Below, in pieces: positions 54,280 to 62,040 of a stretch of 64,000 nucleotides of DNA (positions within the stretch are counted from its first letter, which is position 1; each line of letters begins with the position of its first letter). The position numbers were made by a program, and so were the translations under genes. The stretch is taken from the NCBI GenBank assembly GCA_934646815.1, contig CAKUEW010000002.1, positions 1-64,000 of the forward strand, given 5' to 3'. This stretch comes from an uncultured Collinsella sp. (GTDB lineage Bacteria; Actinomycetota; Coriobacteriia; Coriobacteriales; Coriobacteriaceae). The notes beneath the pieces were generated by a model. The model did no database searches. It had not been told where the DNA came from and saw nothing but the letters and a program-made list of their open reading frames with translations.

Positions 54280-55806
54280 ATGGAATCAACTGATGTACTG
54301 GTAATTGGATCGGGTATCGCAGGCCTTTGTGCGGCCATTGAGGCTGCGCGTGTGGGCACAACCGTGACCGTAGCGAGTGCCGGCAAGATCATGAGCGGGT
54401 CGAGCTTTTTCCCAGGCACCTGGGGCCTGGGCCTCATCGGCCCCGCGGATACGGCCGATGAACAAGACCTCATCGAAACCATCCAGACTGTGGGCGGCGA
54501 CGTTGCCGACCCCACGCTCGTCCAGACGTTCGTCCACGGCATTCCGCAAGCGATTGATTGGCTCGAACACGATCTGGGCGTTGAACTCCAGCGCCCGCAA
54601 AGTGCCGAGAGCGCCCAGCAGAAGCAGTTTATCCCCTGCTTTGACCACAAGACGCGAATGTGGCGCGGTCTTACCCGCAAGCCCCTCGAGGACGCCCTGA
54701 CGGCTCAGCTCGAGAAGCTCGGCGTCCGCCTTCTCCCTCGCCACGAGCTTATTGACCTTATTGAAAGCACGGGCAGCAAGATCAATGGCGCCATCCTCTA
54801 CGACCGCGCAAACGAGCGCCTTGTGCCCGTCGCCGCCAAGGCCACCATTATCGCCGCAGGCGGTACGGGCGGCCTGTTTGAGCGCAGCCTCACCTCGACA
54901 GACGTGGTCAGCTCCTCGCAGGCCATCGCCCAGGCACATGGTGCATCGCTTACTAATATAGAGTTCATGCAAATGATGCCCGGCTTTATTGAGCCCAAGC
55001 GCAACTTGGTCTTTAACGAGAAGACCTGGCGCTACGTCAAGTTCGATCAACCGGTCGATATTGCCAACGACAAGCTGGACGAGCTGCTCGAGCAGCGTTC
55101 CGGCTACGGTCCTTTCACCTCGCGGCTGGACTCGCGTGCTATCGATCTTATAATCGACCAGACAGGTGCCGAAGGCCTAGCGCTCCACTACGACTTCCCC
55201 CGTGAGGATGTTCCCGAGTTCGTACAGACCTTTGCCACCTGGCTGCAAGATGAGCACGGCATTGCGCCGACCGACGAGATGCGTGTGGCAATGTATGCGC
55301 ACGCCGCTAACGGCGGCATCAAGATCGACAGGACGGCGTTCACCGGCGTGGCGGGCCTCTACGCCTGCGGAGAGGCCACAGGAGGCATGCACGGCGCCGA
55401 TCGTATCGGCGGCTTGTCGAGCGCCAACGGCATCGTATTCGGAAGGATCGCGGGCGCGTCAGCAGCTCTGGCGGCACAGGAAACCCCTGAGGGGACCCCA
55501 AATGCGGACACCGCTCTCCCCCAGTATGGCATTGCCGCAACAGACGCCGAGCGTCTAACCCGCAACCTCAAACACACGATGAGCACCTACTGCATGATCA
55601 ACAGAACCGAATCAGGCCTATCCAAAGCACTGCAAAATCTTGAGGATCTGAAGGCCGCGGCAAGGACCTTGAGCATGCAGAGCGCCCGGGACAGCCAAAT
55701 CGCCTCCCTCTCCCGCCTGCAATCGCAGATTCAGCTGGCAACCGAGATGATCAAAGCCATGCGCAAACGAACCGAAAGCCTCGGATCGCACTACCGAGCG
55801 GACTAA
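54280..55806 (+). CDS. FAD-dependent oxidoreductase, fumarate reductase/NadB-like flavoprotein
   Basis: This 508-residue protein has the FAD-binding VLVIGSGIAGLCAAIEAA, the second FAD segment IIAAGGTGGLFERS and the C-terminal CGEATGGMHGADRIGGLSSA that holds the flavin. This is the fold of fumarate reductase, aspartate oxidase and related enzymes. nadA and nadC are not adjacent, so an NadB role is not supported by context. ATG 54280 with AAAGGAA upstream is chosen. It stands alone. Confidence 0.82.
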   Translation: MESTDVLVIGSGIAGLCAAIEAARVGTTVTVASAGKIMSGSSFFPGTWGLGLIGPADTADEQDLIETIQTVGGDVADPTLVQTFVHGIPQAIDWLEHDLGVELQRPQSAESAQQKQFIPCFDHKTRMWRGLTRKPLEDALTAQLEKLGVRLLPRHELIDLIESTGSKINGAILYDRANERLVPVAAKATIIAAGGTGGLFERSLTSTDVVSSSQAIAQAHGASLTNIEFMQMMPGFIEPKRNLVFNEKTWRYVKFDQPVDIANDKLDELLEQRSGYGPFTSRLDSRAIDLIIDQTGAEGLALHYDFPREDVPEFVQTFATWLQDEHGIAPTDEMRVAMYAHAANGGIKIDRTAFTGVAGLYACGEATGGMHGADRIGGLSSANGIVFGRIAGASAALAAQETPEGTPNADTALPQYGIAATDAERLTRNLKHTMSTYCMINRTESGLSKALQNLEDLKAAARTLSMQSARDSQIASLSRLQSQIQLATEMIKAMRKRTESLGSHYRAD

Positions 55807-55852
55807 TCTGAGCATTTAACCAAGTCGGTTCACATATTCTCAACGATATTGA

Positions 55853-55925
55853 GCCTCATGGGCGTGATTCCCCTAGGGAAAACACGCCTATGAGGCACTG
55901 GCCGTGTTTTCCCTAGGGGAATCAC
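55853..55925. repeat. Long inverted repeat with two overlapping pairings
   Basis: The arms 55864-55886 and 55903-55925 are perfect 23-nt inverted copies (core TTCCCCTAGGGAAAAC). A second pairing joins 55853-55866 with 55883-55896 (GCCTCATGGGCGTG with one mismatch). The two stems overlap and would compete. No T-tract follows. Confidence 0.65.
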
Positions 55926-55937
55926 AATACAACCACC

Positions 55938-56042
55938 TCGGCTCCGCGCCCTTTCGGGTTCGACCTCATGAAAGTGCAACAAAAAAGCGACCAGCCGGAG
56001 CCAGTCGCTTTAACATGCTTGGGTGGGCCGTCAGGGGGTCAG
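55938..56042. repeat. Direct repeat copy 1 with tRNA-Lys 3' tip and terminator
   Basis: This copy matches 56113-56217 with a 175-nt offset. It includes the hairpin AGCGACCAG/CTGGTCGCT-type terminator core and ends in GGGCCGTCAGGGGGTC, the 3' tip of tRNA-Lys on the minus strand. It looks like a leftover of an earlier duplication or integration at the tRNA site. Confidence 0.65.
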
Positions 56043-56112
56043 CCTGCTGCTCAGGCGACCGCTGCGGCGCTTCGCGCCTTGCGCGCTGCGCTGGTAAATG
56101 CTTACGCATTTC

Positions 56113-56217
56113 CTCAGCTCCGCGCCCCGACGGGTTCGACCCCGTGCGTGGTCAACAAAAAAGCGACCAGCCGGAGCCAGTCGCTTTAACATGCTTTGGT
56201 GGGCCGTCAGGGGGTCG
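56113..56217. repeat. Direct repeat copy 2 leading into the tRNA-Lys fragment
   Basis: This second copy of the 105-nt repeat carries the same terminator hairpin and the tRNA 3' tip, but continues further into the tRNA sequence (to 56243). Confidence 0.65.
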
Positions 56218-56243
56218 AACCCTGGACCTTGGGATTAAGAGTC
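56197..56243 (-). other. Prophage attachment site: 3' half of tRNA-Lys (CTT)
   Basis: On the minus strand the sequence reads from GACTCTTAATCCC (anticodon CTT) through GGGTTCGACCCCC (T-arm) to GGGCCC-type acceptor and ACCA. The D-arm and 5' acceptor are absent; after 56243 the sequence is unrelated. This is the usual att core of phages that integrate into the 3' half of a tRNA gene. It is not a functional tRNA. Confidence 0.75.
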
Positions 56244-56368
56244 TTGAACGTGATGTTTTGACGTGCCCTATAGCAGCAAAATCGCAGGTAGTTATGTTTC
56301 CGCTCGTTCTCACTGCACTGAAACAGCATTGCAGAACGGATATTGACGGTTATCCGGCAATGCATAAA

Positions 56369-56397
56369 GCCCCTCCCCGGCAATACCGGGGAGGGGC
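56369..56397 (-). terminator. Terminator at the end of the prophage lysis/DGR transcript
   Basis: GCCCCTCCCCGG (56369-56380) pairs with CCGGGGAGGGGC (56386-56397). On the minus strand the stem is followed by TTTATGC. It closes the long minus-strand phage transcript. Confidence 0.85.
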
Positions 56398-56403
56398 TCG
56401 TGC

Positions 56404-56706
56404 TTATAGTCTGTCGATAATCACCTGATCGCCGCTCTCGTCGAGGTACGGCGTGATGGCGATGCCGCGGTCGCTCTCGACCACGATGTAGGCTCGGTTC
56501 GTCGAGCGCTCGGTCGCGATGTACGAGTTCACGTTCTGCGGCAGGTCATAAAGCGGCCCTTCGGACTGGTCCATGACCGTGGCGACGCCCGTCGCACTCG
56601 CATCGCTGGGATGCGCAAACGAGCAGGCGACGCTGACGAGCACGACCATGGCGATAACCGCCAGGACCGCGTAGACGAGGCCGAACAGCTTCTCGCTAAG
56701 TCTCAT
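56404..56706 (-). CDS. Phage-encoded small membrane protein, DUF6440-like
   Basis: This 100-residue protein has one N-terminal hydrophobic helix (VYAVLAVIAMVVLVSVACSF) and a soluble C-terminal part with SYIATERSTNRAYIVVES and ITPYLDESGDQVI. The latter pattern resembles DUF6440 proteins, whose function is unknown. It starts 1 nt after the amidase stop and is the last gene of the prophage before att. Confidence 0.65.
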   Translation of the reverse strand: MRLSEKLFGLVYAVLAVIAMVVLVSVACSFAHPSDASATGVATVMDQSEGPLYDLPQNVNSYIATERSTNRAYIVVESDRGIAITPYLDESGDQVIIDRL

Positions 56707-56707
56707 G

Positions 56708-57514
56708 TCACTCCTTGACGAGGTAGTCGTCTGCCTCGGGCTTGCCGGTGGCGCGGCCGACGGCTACATAGCGGACATTGCCGCTGTAGCCGGTGTAGCG
56801 GCCCCAGATATATCCGTCGGCCGACTTGTACCAGTCGTCGAGGACGACGGTTTGGCCGAGGCCGTAGGAGGCCACGACGGAGCCGGAAAGCGACGGGGCG
56901 GTGCGCACGTTCAGCTTGGACACGGTGCAGCGGTAGCGGCCGCCAAAGTTCTCGGTCTCCTGCGTAGAGGACTGAGTCTCTGCAGGGGCCGCCGGCGCGC
57001 TCGACGCGGTGATGCCGAAGCACTCGAGATAGATGCGCGCGAGCTCGTCGAGGTTGTCATTGAACTTCTGCAGATCGCCGCCGTTGTCGATGAAGCCGTT
57101 CTCGCACAGGCGATAGTTGATCCCATGCGCCGCGGCTCGATTTACGTTGGCGAGGTCTGATCGCTTGACGAGCTTCTGTGCGCGGCCCGGCATGAACGCG
57201 GCGAGCTTGTCTGCGAGCGCCTTGTCGTACTCATCCGGCTCGAAGCCGTCCTTGATGATCACGTGCGCGCCGCGCGCAGTCGCGGCACCGCTAGCATCCA
57301 TATGCAGCTCCACCACCGGCGCATCCGTGCGCAGGCGGTTTACGCCGCCGTCGGCATACCAGTTGCGCGACGTGTCCCCGAGCTCGACCTGATCGCCTCC
57401 AAGCTCCTTGATGCGCTCGCCGAGCGCGCGGACACGCTCCGCCTCGGTATAGCCGCCCGCGCAGCAGCCTGGGTCGCCGGCGCCGTGGCCGCAGATGATG
57501 AACAGTTTGGCCAT
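56708..57514 (-). CDS. Phage endolysin, N-acetylmuramoyl-L-alanine amidase with SH3 domain
   Basis: This is a 268-residue endolysin. The N-terminal amidase_3 domain has LFIICGHGAGDPGCC (zinc histidine), VVELHMDASG (second His) and NRLCENGFIDN-like RLCENGFIDN (catalytic Glu). A linker rich in Ala, Pro and Ser leads to a C-terminal SH3-like wall-binding domain (KLNVRTAPSLSGSVV). No signal peptide is present, so a holin would release it. ATG 57514 has AGGAGGG upstream; the longer frame is not coding. Confidence 0.9.
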   Translation of the reverse strand: MAKLFIICGHGAGDPGCCAGGYTEAERVRALGERIKELGGDQVELGDTSRNWYADGGVNRLRTDAPVVELHMDASGAATARGAHVIIKDGFEPDEYDKALADKLAAFMPGRAQKLVKRSDLANVNRAAAHGINYRLCENGFIDNGGDLQKFNDNLDELARIYLECFGITASSAPAAPAETQSSTQETENFGGRYRCTVSKLNVRTAPSLSGSVVASYGLGQTVVLDDWYKSADGYIWGRYTGYSGNVRYVAVGRATGKPEADDYLVKE

Positions 57515-57516
57515 GG

Positions 57517-57825
57517 CTAGCCCTCCTTCTTCACGTCGCCGAGGGCGAGGAGCGCGTCCAGCCACTTGTCGGTGATGCCCACCGACTTGAAAGCGCTGTA
57601 CGCGACCTGGACGCCGCCGACCGCGGCGAAGACGAACGTCACCCACGCCGAGGGGTCGGTCGGGACGCCGCCCGACATGGCCGTGAGGGCGCCGCATCCC
57701 GCCGAGACGGCGATGGCCGTCCATCGGGCGACGTTGCCCGTCATCGCCTTGGTCTTGATAGCCTGCACGATGTATGGCACCACGAGCACCGTGGCGACCG
57801 TGAGGCCAGCCTGAATCTCTGTCAT
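57517..57825 (-). CDS. Phage holin-like protein
   Basis: This is a 102-residue protein with two to three hydrophobic helices (AGLTVATVLVVPYIVQ, WTAIAVSAGCGALTAM, WVTFVFAAVGGVQVAY) and a charged C-terminus. Size, topology and the position just before the endolysin gene indicate a holin. ATG 57825 with AGGAG upstream is chosen over a longer non-coding extension. Confidence 0.8.
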   Translation of the reverse strand: MTEIQAGLTVATVLVVPYIVQAIKTKAMTGNVARWTAIAVSAGCGALTAMSGGVPTDPSAWVTFVFAAVGGVQVAYSAFKSVGITDKWLDALLALGDVKKEG

Positions 57826-57835
57826 TCGATTGCTC

Positions 57836-58249
57836 CTATCTGCTCGTCTCTTTGTCGTATAGAAGGTCGACGCGATCCTTGATGTGGCTGACCTGGTCGG
57901 CCATCCCCTGACTTCGCGCCTGGCTGTGCACGAGATCGTTGTGGAGCACGTCGTTGGAGGCGACAACCGACTCCATCAAGGTCTTCATCGCCTCCATGAG
58001 AGCATTTGACCGCTCCATCTGCACAGCGATGCGCCCCTCCATCTGGGACCGTTCGCGATCGCGCTGCGCACGCTCGTCGACCTCGGCCTGTTTGCGCTCT
58101 TCTCGCTTGATATCGAGGCTGGCTTTGCGCTCGTTCTGCAGCTTGTATTCGGACAGGAACTGGTTGCCGAAATGGAAGGCGATGAGGACGAGCGCCGCGC
58201 CGCCAAGCCAGCCGGGCCCGTATGGTGCGAAGAGCTTGAGCACCTCCAT
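57836..58249 (-). CDS. Phage protein with N-terminal membrane helix and coiled coil
   Basis: This 137-residue protein has one hydrophobic helix (GGAALVLIAFHFGNQFL), then a long charged helix that should form a coiled coil (residues 35-130, with many Glu, Arg and Lys). It precedes the holin gene and may be a spanin-like or holin-associated protein, but no family could be assigned. Confidence 0.7.
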   Translation of the reverse strand: MEVLKLFAPYGPGWLGGAALVLIAFHFGNQFLSEYKLQNERKASLDIKREERKQAEVDERAQRDRERSQMEGRIAVQMERSNALMEAMKTLMESVVASNDVLHNDLVHSQARSQGMADQVSHIKDRVDLLYDKETSR

Positions 58250-58252
58250 GCG

Positions 58253-58390
58253 TTAGTCCTCCTTGGCCGCTAGGATGGCGTCTCGCTCGTTCTCCGTGAT
58301 CTTGCCCTTGGCGCATGCGGCCTCGATGGCCTCGGCGGGCCAGCGGCCGCTCACGTAGTAGGACATGAGGCGCTCGGCGTATCTACTCAT
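58253..58390 (-). CDS. XkdX-like short phage protein
   Basis: This is a 45-residue peptide starting MSRYAERLMSYYVSGRW with GKITENERDAILA near the end. The second block is the signature of XkdX proteins found in lysis/tail modules. A good local reading frame and overlap of 8 nt with the next gene support it. Confidence 0.65.
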   Translation of the reverse strand: MSRYAERLMSYYVSGRWPAEAIEAACAKGKITENERDAILAAKED

Positions 58391-58556
58391 GGCGCATCTC
58401 CTCCGTCTCGCTGTCGCCAATCACCGGGAGCTCGACGTCGGACATGAGCGCCAGGTAGTCGATCAGGGCCGCGTTGTCCTCATGGCGGGCGCGCAGCACC
58501 TCGATCTCGCGCAGGGCCGCCGGGTCGGCGACCCTCGAAACCGTGATGGTGTCCAT
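58383..58556 (-). CDS. Small phage protein of unknown function
   Basis: This is a 57-residue acidic peptide (MDTITVSRVADPAAL; ends SETEEMRHE). It begins 3 nt after the reverse transcriptase stop and overlaps the XkdX-like gene. No family is recognised. Confidence 0.55.
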   Translation of the reverse strand: MDTITVSRVADPAALREIEVLRARHEDNAALIDYLALMSDVELPVIGDSETEEMRHE

Positions 58557-58559
58557 CAC

Positions 58560-59636
58560 TTACCTCCAAAGATCTCGATAGAATTGCTCGAACTTGACGA
58601 CCTGCTTCCTCGTCACGCGCCGGTCGACGAGCTCGCTGCGGTACGACTCGTAGACCGCGTCGACCGAGTCCCGCGTCATGCGCCCGGCATCGGCCGCCTT
58701 CCTCATCCTGCGCAGACGCCGCATGTGCTCGCGGTACTTCCCCGGCTTCACGCGCACGACCACCTTGCCGCGCTCCGTGAGCTGGTAGGTGTACCCGAGC
58801 CATGGGACCGGCTCGGTGAGCGGCTGGATGTGCGTCTTGGACGTGTTGAGCCTGTAGCCGATGCGCGCGAGGTAGTACTCGAGCGACTCCCTCGCGCACC
58901 TCAGGTACTCGAGGTCGGCGTCCAGGATGTAGAAGTCGTCCATGTACCTCGTATAGGACTTGGCGCGGAGGACCTCCTTCGCGTAATGGTCCATGCCGTC
59001 CAGGTCGCAGATGCCCGCGACCTGCATGAGCTCGCTGCCCGCCTCGTAGCCGCGCGGCCCGAAGCCGTCACCGTCGTCATGGCGGTTGCGCCCCGCCTGC
59101 GAGTCGAGCGCCCGCTCGACGTGGGCGTACGTCTGGTCGTCGAGGCGGCGTCGGAACGTCTCCTTGGCCAGCCTGTGCGGCTTGTTGGGGTAATAGCCGG
59201 CGATATCGAAGAGCTCGATCCCGCCGTCCATCCCGTGGTGGTGCCAGTGGCGCTTGAGGTCGCGCACGAGCAGGTCGCGGGCCTTGTCGGTGCCCATGCC
59301 CCTGCGGCAGGCGCAGTTGGCCCCGATCAGGCTCCTCGTCATGTCCTCGTAGATTACGTTGTCGATTAGGGACCGCTGGACGATGCGGTCCTTGAACGGT
59401 GGCGCCGAGCAGTCGCGCCTCTTCGGCCTCGTGAGGACGAAATGGTGCGGCTCGGGGAAGTCGTACTCCCCCGCCATGAGGCTCCTGGATAGGAGCTCGC
59501 ACCTCTCCTGCACGTTGAGCGAGAAGGACTTGACGCTCGGCTTCCACATCTTGCCCCGCTGGCACTTCGCCGCGGCCTCCCTGAGGCCCTCCGGCGAGAG
59601 TGCGTACGCGAGGCGCGCATCGCGTATAGGTTCCAT
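58560..59636 (-). CDS. Diversity-generating retroelement reverse transcriptase
   Basis: This 358-residue reverse transcriptase has the fingers block LTRPKRRDCSAPPFKDR, motif A IELFDIAGYYP, and the catalytic YMDDFYIL of motif C, then LNTSKTHIQPL and WLGYTYQL. It lies 134 nt downstream of a template repeat and in the standard target-Avd-TR-RT order, so it should copy the TR RNA with adenine-specific errors. ATG 59636 is chosen; the longer frame (to 59738) has phage-leader-like text. A weak GGGG precedes the start. Confidence 0.92.
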   Translation of the reverse strand: MEPIRDARLAYALSPEGLREAAAKCQRGKMWKPSVKSFSLNVQERCELLSRSLMAGEYDFPEPHHFVLTRPKRRDCSAPPFKDRIVQRSLIDNVIYEDMTRSLIGANCACRRGMGTDKARDLLVRDLKRHWHHHGMDGGIELFDIAGYYPNKPHRLAKETFRRRLDDQTYAHVERALDSQAGRNRHDDGDGFGPRGYEAGSELMQVAGICDLDGMDHYAKEVLRAKSYTRYMDDFYILDADLEYLRCARESLEYYLARIGYRLNTSKTHIQPLTEPVPWLGYTYQLTERGKVVVRVKPGKYREHMRRLRRMRKAADAGRMTRDSVDAVYESYRSELVDRRVTRKQVVKFEQFYRDLWR

Positions 59637-59772
59637 AGCCCCGTGGGGGCCGTTGCCGTCGGTGCGCCCTGCTTCCCGGTGTTGTCCCGGCGGGGTGTCG
59701 GTTCCCTGCGACGGTCTGTCTTGCGGGCTACGGCCCATGCGTCCGCGCTCCTTCCGCCGTGCCGTCTCAGTC

Positions 59773-59898
59773 GACGACGAGCCGATTGCCGTTCGCCGCT
59801 CCTGTATTGCTGACGTTGCCAGACGAGTTCACGATCCCCTCGTTGTTCGCGTTCGCCGCGTTCCGGTTCGGAGATCGAAGCCAGCAGTTGCAGGCAAC
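59773..59898 (-). ncRNA. DGR template repeat (TR)
   Basis: This 126-nt non-coding segment aligns with 60439-60564 without gaps. Twelve positions differ. Eleven of them are adenines of the template on the minus strand (plus-strand T at 59787, 59792, 59807, 59816, 59828, 59829, 59843, 59847, 59862, 59867 and 59889); one (59870) is not. In the target frame the TR has 11 AAC/AAT codons, ten of which are changed in VR. It would be transcribed as the RNA template. Confidence 0.93.
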
Positions 59899-59904
59899 TT
59901 CAAC

Positions 59905-60369
59905 CTAGCCCCGTGGCGGCTCGGGCTGCCCGAACCGCCTTATGTCAGATTTGATCCAGGCCCTGGCCATCTCCTTGACCTGGACGACGAGGCCCGACCA
60001 GTAGCTGATCCTCCTGCGGGACAGCTTCTTCTCGTCGCCGTCGTCATCGCGCCTGCCGCCGAAGACCATCTCGCACATCTCGATCTCGAACAGGAGCTCG
60101 TTGATGTAGCGCATGGCGGTCTGCTGGTGGCGGCGGCGCACCACGAGGTTCTCAGGTGGCTGGCCGGGCCCGACCTTGGTGTTGTTGGCGAGCCAGAGGT
60201 TGCGCGGGATCTCCCATGCGACCCCGTTGATGCCGTTCACGACCTTCTCGTAGCGGCCCGGGAAGACCCTCCTGTTCCGCGTGATGTCGAGCGTGTGCAC
60301 GGCCATGGCGCGGGCCAGGTCGTACACCTCGAGCCTGTCTTCCCTTCGCTTGCCCTCCGGCACTCCCAT
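59905..60369 (-). CDS. avd: Avd-like DGR accessory protein
   Basis: This 154-residue basic helical protein lies between target gene and TR, the usual place of Avd. It has DLARAMAVHTLDITRNRRVF, NGVAWEIPRNLWLANN and RRRHQQTAMRYINELLFEIE, consistent with a four-helix bundle that binds the reverse transcriptase and RNA. GGGAGGA precedes ATG. Identification rests mainly on position, size and charge. Confidence 0.75.
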   Translation of the reverse strand: MGVPEGKRREDRLEVYDLARAMAVHTLDITRNRRVFPGRYEKVVNGINGVAWEIPRNLWLANNTKVGPGQPPENLVVRRRHQQTAMRYINELLFEIEMCEMVFGGRRDDDGDEKKLSRRRISYWSGLVVQVKEMARAWIKSDIRRFGQPEPPRG

Positions 60370-60386
60370 TCGTTCCTCCCAAGCCG

Positions 60387-60410
60387 CGGCGGCGCAGGTG
60401 TGCGCCGCCG
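60387..60410. promoter_or_regulatory. GC-rich hairpin downstream of VR (candidate DGR target-site element)
   Basis: CGGCGGCGCA (60387-60396) and TGCGCCGCCG (60401-60410) form a perfect 10-bp stem with a 4-nt loop. It is 10 nt past the target gene stop and about 28 nt past the VR end. In the Bordetella phage DGR a short GC-rich hairpin with a 4-nt loop just after VR promotes retrohoming; this one has the same form. A terminator role is the alternative, but no T-tract follows. Confidence 0.7.
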
Positions 60411-60420
60411 GATTAGACGA

Positions 60421-62040
60421 TTAGCCGATATGCAGGACGACGACGAGCCGATAGCCGCTCGCCGCTCCTGTACTGCTGACGGTGCCAGACGAGCGCACGA
60501 TCCCCTCGCTGTACGCGTTCGCCGCGTACCGGCTCAGAGATCGAAGCCAGCAGTAGCAGGCAACGCTGTGGTTCTCGGCGGCGAAAGTAATGAGAGCCTG
60601 GTAGGTCTGCCAGCCCTGGAACGGGCCGGTGAGACCGGTGCCCACCGCGAGCGCCTTGAAGTAGTCGAACGGCACGCCCTCGGCGTTGTAGCCCTCGGTC
60701 GTGGCGCCCAGGTAGTTGCTGAAGTAGTGCTGGCGCGCGGACGGCGGGTAGGCGTAGTCGAACGTCTCGGCGATCTCGCCGCCGTCGACCGGGTGGAGCT
60801 GCGTCTTGACCGACACCTTCGCCAGGACCTCGACGAGCTCCGGCGGCAAGCAGTCGAGCAGGCCGGGCTTTCTATGGAGCGGGTGAGGGCGGTCGAAGAT
60901 GCCCTGCTGCACGTCCCAGTCGGTGCCGTGCGCGTTCGCCCACCGGTGCAGGCCGGACTGCGGGTAGCAGTCGCTGCCCTCGCAGGCGCGCTGGATGTTG
61001 TTGATGCGCCCGTTGATCTGCTCGTTGGCGGTGCCGATCAGCGTGCCGCCGCCACCGGCGGCGACCGACACCGTCTCGATGACCTCGTCGCTGAAGTTCT
61101 GGTACGCGGTGAGCGTCGTGAGCTTGCCACTGTAGGAGGCGTTCCACAGGACCTGGCAGCCAGCCGGCCACACCTTCGTGGTCGTGAAGGTGAACCTGGT
61201 CGACCCCTTCGCGGCGCACACGCCCGTGCCCCAGACGTAGTTGACCTCGACGACGAGGTCGTACTGGCCCGGCTGCATGTCGGCCTCGGGGACGTAGAGC
61301 GCCTCCCTGCTGTCGAATGCGCACGCGGGCGGCAGCGCGAAGTGCGCCCCGATGGCCATGGTCGGGGCCTCGATGCCGCCCTCGAGCGTGGACAGCGGGT
61401 GGTCGGCGTCGCGCCCGTTGAAGTGGTGGAGTACGTCGAACGGCAGCGGATACTCCTTGCCGTCCCACGTGAAGGTCGAGTTGAGCTGGTCGCCGATGCG
61501 CAGCACGTCTGCGGCGTTGCCCATTCGGACCATAGCGCGGAGCTGCTGCGTCGAGATGCCCAGCGTGGCCACGCTGACGGCCTCGGCCGCGGCGTTGGCC
61601 TTGCGCGCGGCCTCGGTGGCGGACGAGGTCGCCTCGTCGGCGTTGCCCGCCGCGGCGTTGGCCAGCTCGGTCGCCTCGTCAGCGAGCCTCTTCGCCTCGT
61701 TCGCGGCGGCCGCCGCCTTCTTCGCCTCGGCGGCCTGGTCCTCGGCCTCCTGCTTCGCCTTGGTGAACTCGGACTTGCGCGTCTGCTCGTTGGAGTCGCG
61801 TGTCTTCTCGTCGGCCTTGCGCTGCTCCTCGTTGGCCTCCACCGCGGCCTTGGCCTCGTTCGCGGCCTTTGCGGCGGCGTCGGCGTCGATGCGCGCGGTC
61901 TCCAGCGCCGCCTCGTTCTCGTACTTGAACGGGTAGTCCTTGGACGTGCCGTCCTTCAGGGTGACGGTTAGGCCGTCGATGTAATCGCCCTCGGACACCT
62001 TGACCTCGGTCAGGGTGCCGCCGGTGCTCTCGTCTGCCAC
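60421..62040 (-). CDS. Phage tail protein, DGR-diversified target
   Basis: This is a 539-residue protein. Residues about 50-160 form an Ala/Glu/Lys-rich coiled coil. A middle domain follows (RIGDQLNSTFTWDGKEYPL, YVWGTGVCAAKGSTRFTF). The last 110 residues resemble the C-type-lectin-fold variable domains of DGR targets, ending with YRLVVVLHIG. VR covers residues 493-534. The start is GTG 62040, overlapping the previous stop by one base, with AGGAAGGAT upstream. It is likely a tail fibre or receptor-binding protein. Confidence 0.88.
   Translation of the reverse strand: MADESTGGTLTEVKVSEGDYIDGLTVTLKDGTSKDYPFKYENEAALETARIDADAAAKAANEAKAAVEANEEQRKADEKTRDSNEQTRKSEFTKAKQEAEDQAAEAKKAAAAANEAKRLADEATELANAAAGNADEATSSATEAARKANAAAEAVSVATLGISTQQLRAMVRMGNAADVLRIGDQLNSTFTWDGKEYPLPFDVLHHFNGRDADHPLSTLEGGIEAPTMAIGAHFALPPACAFDSREALYVPEADMQPGQYDLVVEVNYVWGTGVCAAKGSTRFTFTTTKVWPAGCQVLWNASYSGKLTTLTAYQNFSDEVIETVSVAAGGGGTLIGTANEQINGRINNIQRACEGSDCYPQSGLHRWANAHGTDWDVQQGIFDRPHPLHRKPGLLDCLPPELVEVLAKVSVKTQLHPVDGGEIAETFDYAYPPSARQHYFSNYLGATTEGYNAEGVPFDYFKALAVGTGLTGPFQGWQTYQALITFAAENHSVACYCWLRSLSRYAANAYSEGIVRSSGTVSSTGAASGYRLVVVLHIG
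60439..60564 (-). repeat. DGR variable repeat (VR)
   Basis: This is the 126-nt copy of TR inside the target gene. The TR Asn codons read here, in order, as Tyr, Ser, Tyr, Tyr, Ser, Arg, Thr, Ser, Ser and Tyr; one Asn is kept and one Pro became Leu. The 3' end toward the stop (CGGCTCGTCGTCG) is identical in TR and VR and would serve as the initiation of mutagenic homology. Confidence 0.93.

Noticed and set aside
56197..56243. Functional tRNA-Lys gene
   Set aside because: Only the anticodon arm's 3' side, T-arm and acceptor 3' strand are present; the D-arm and 5' acceptor are missing.
59359..61971. Very long open frame (870 codons) on the plus strand over the prophage genes
   Set aside because: It is antisense to the reverse transcriptase, Avd-like and tail genes, has the low-complexity look of GC-rich shadow frames, and crosses TR and VR. 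The minus-strand genes have recognisable domains.
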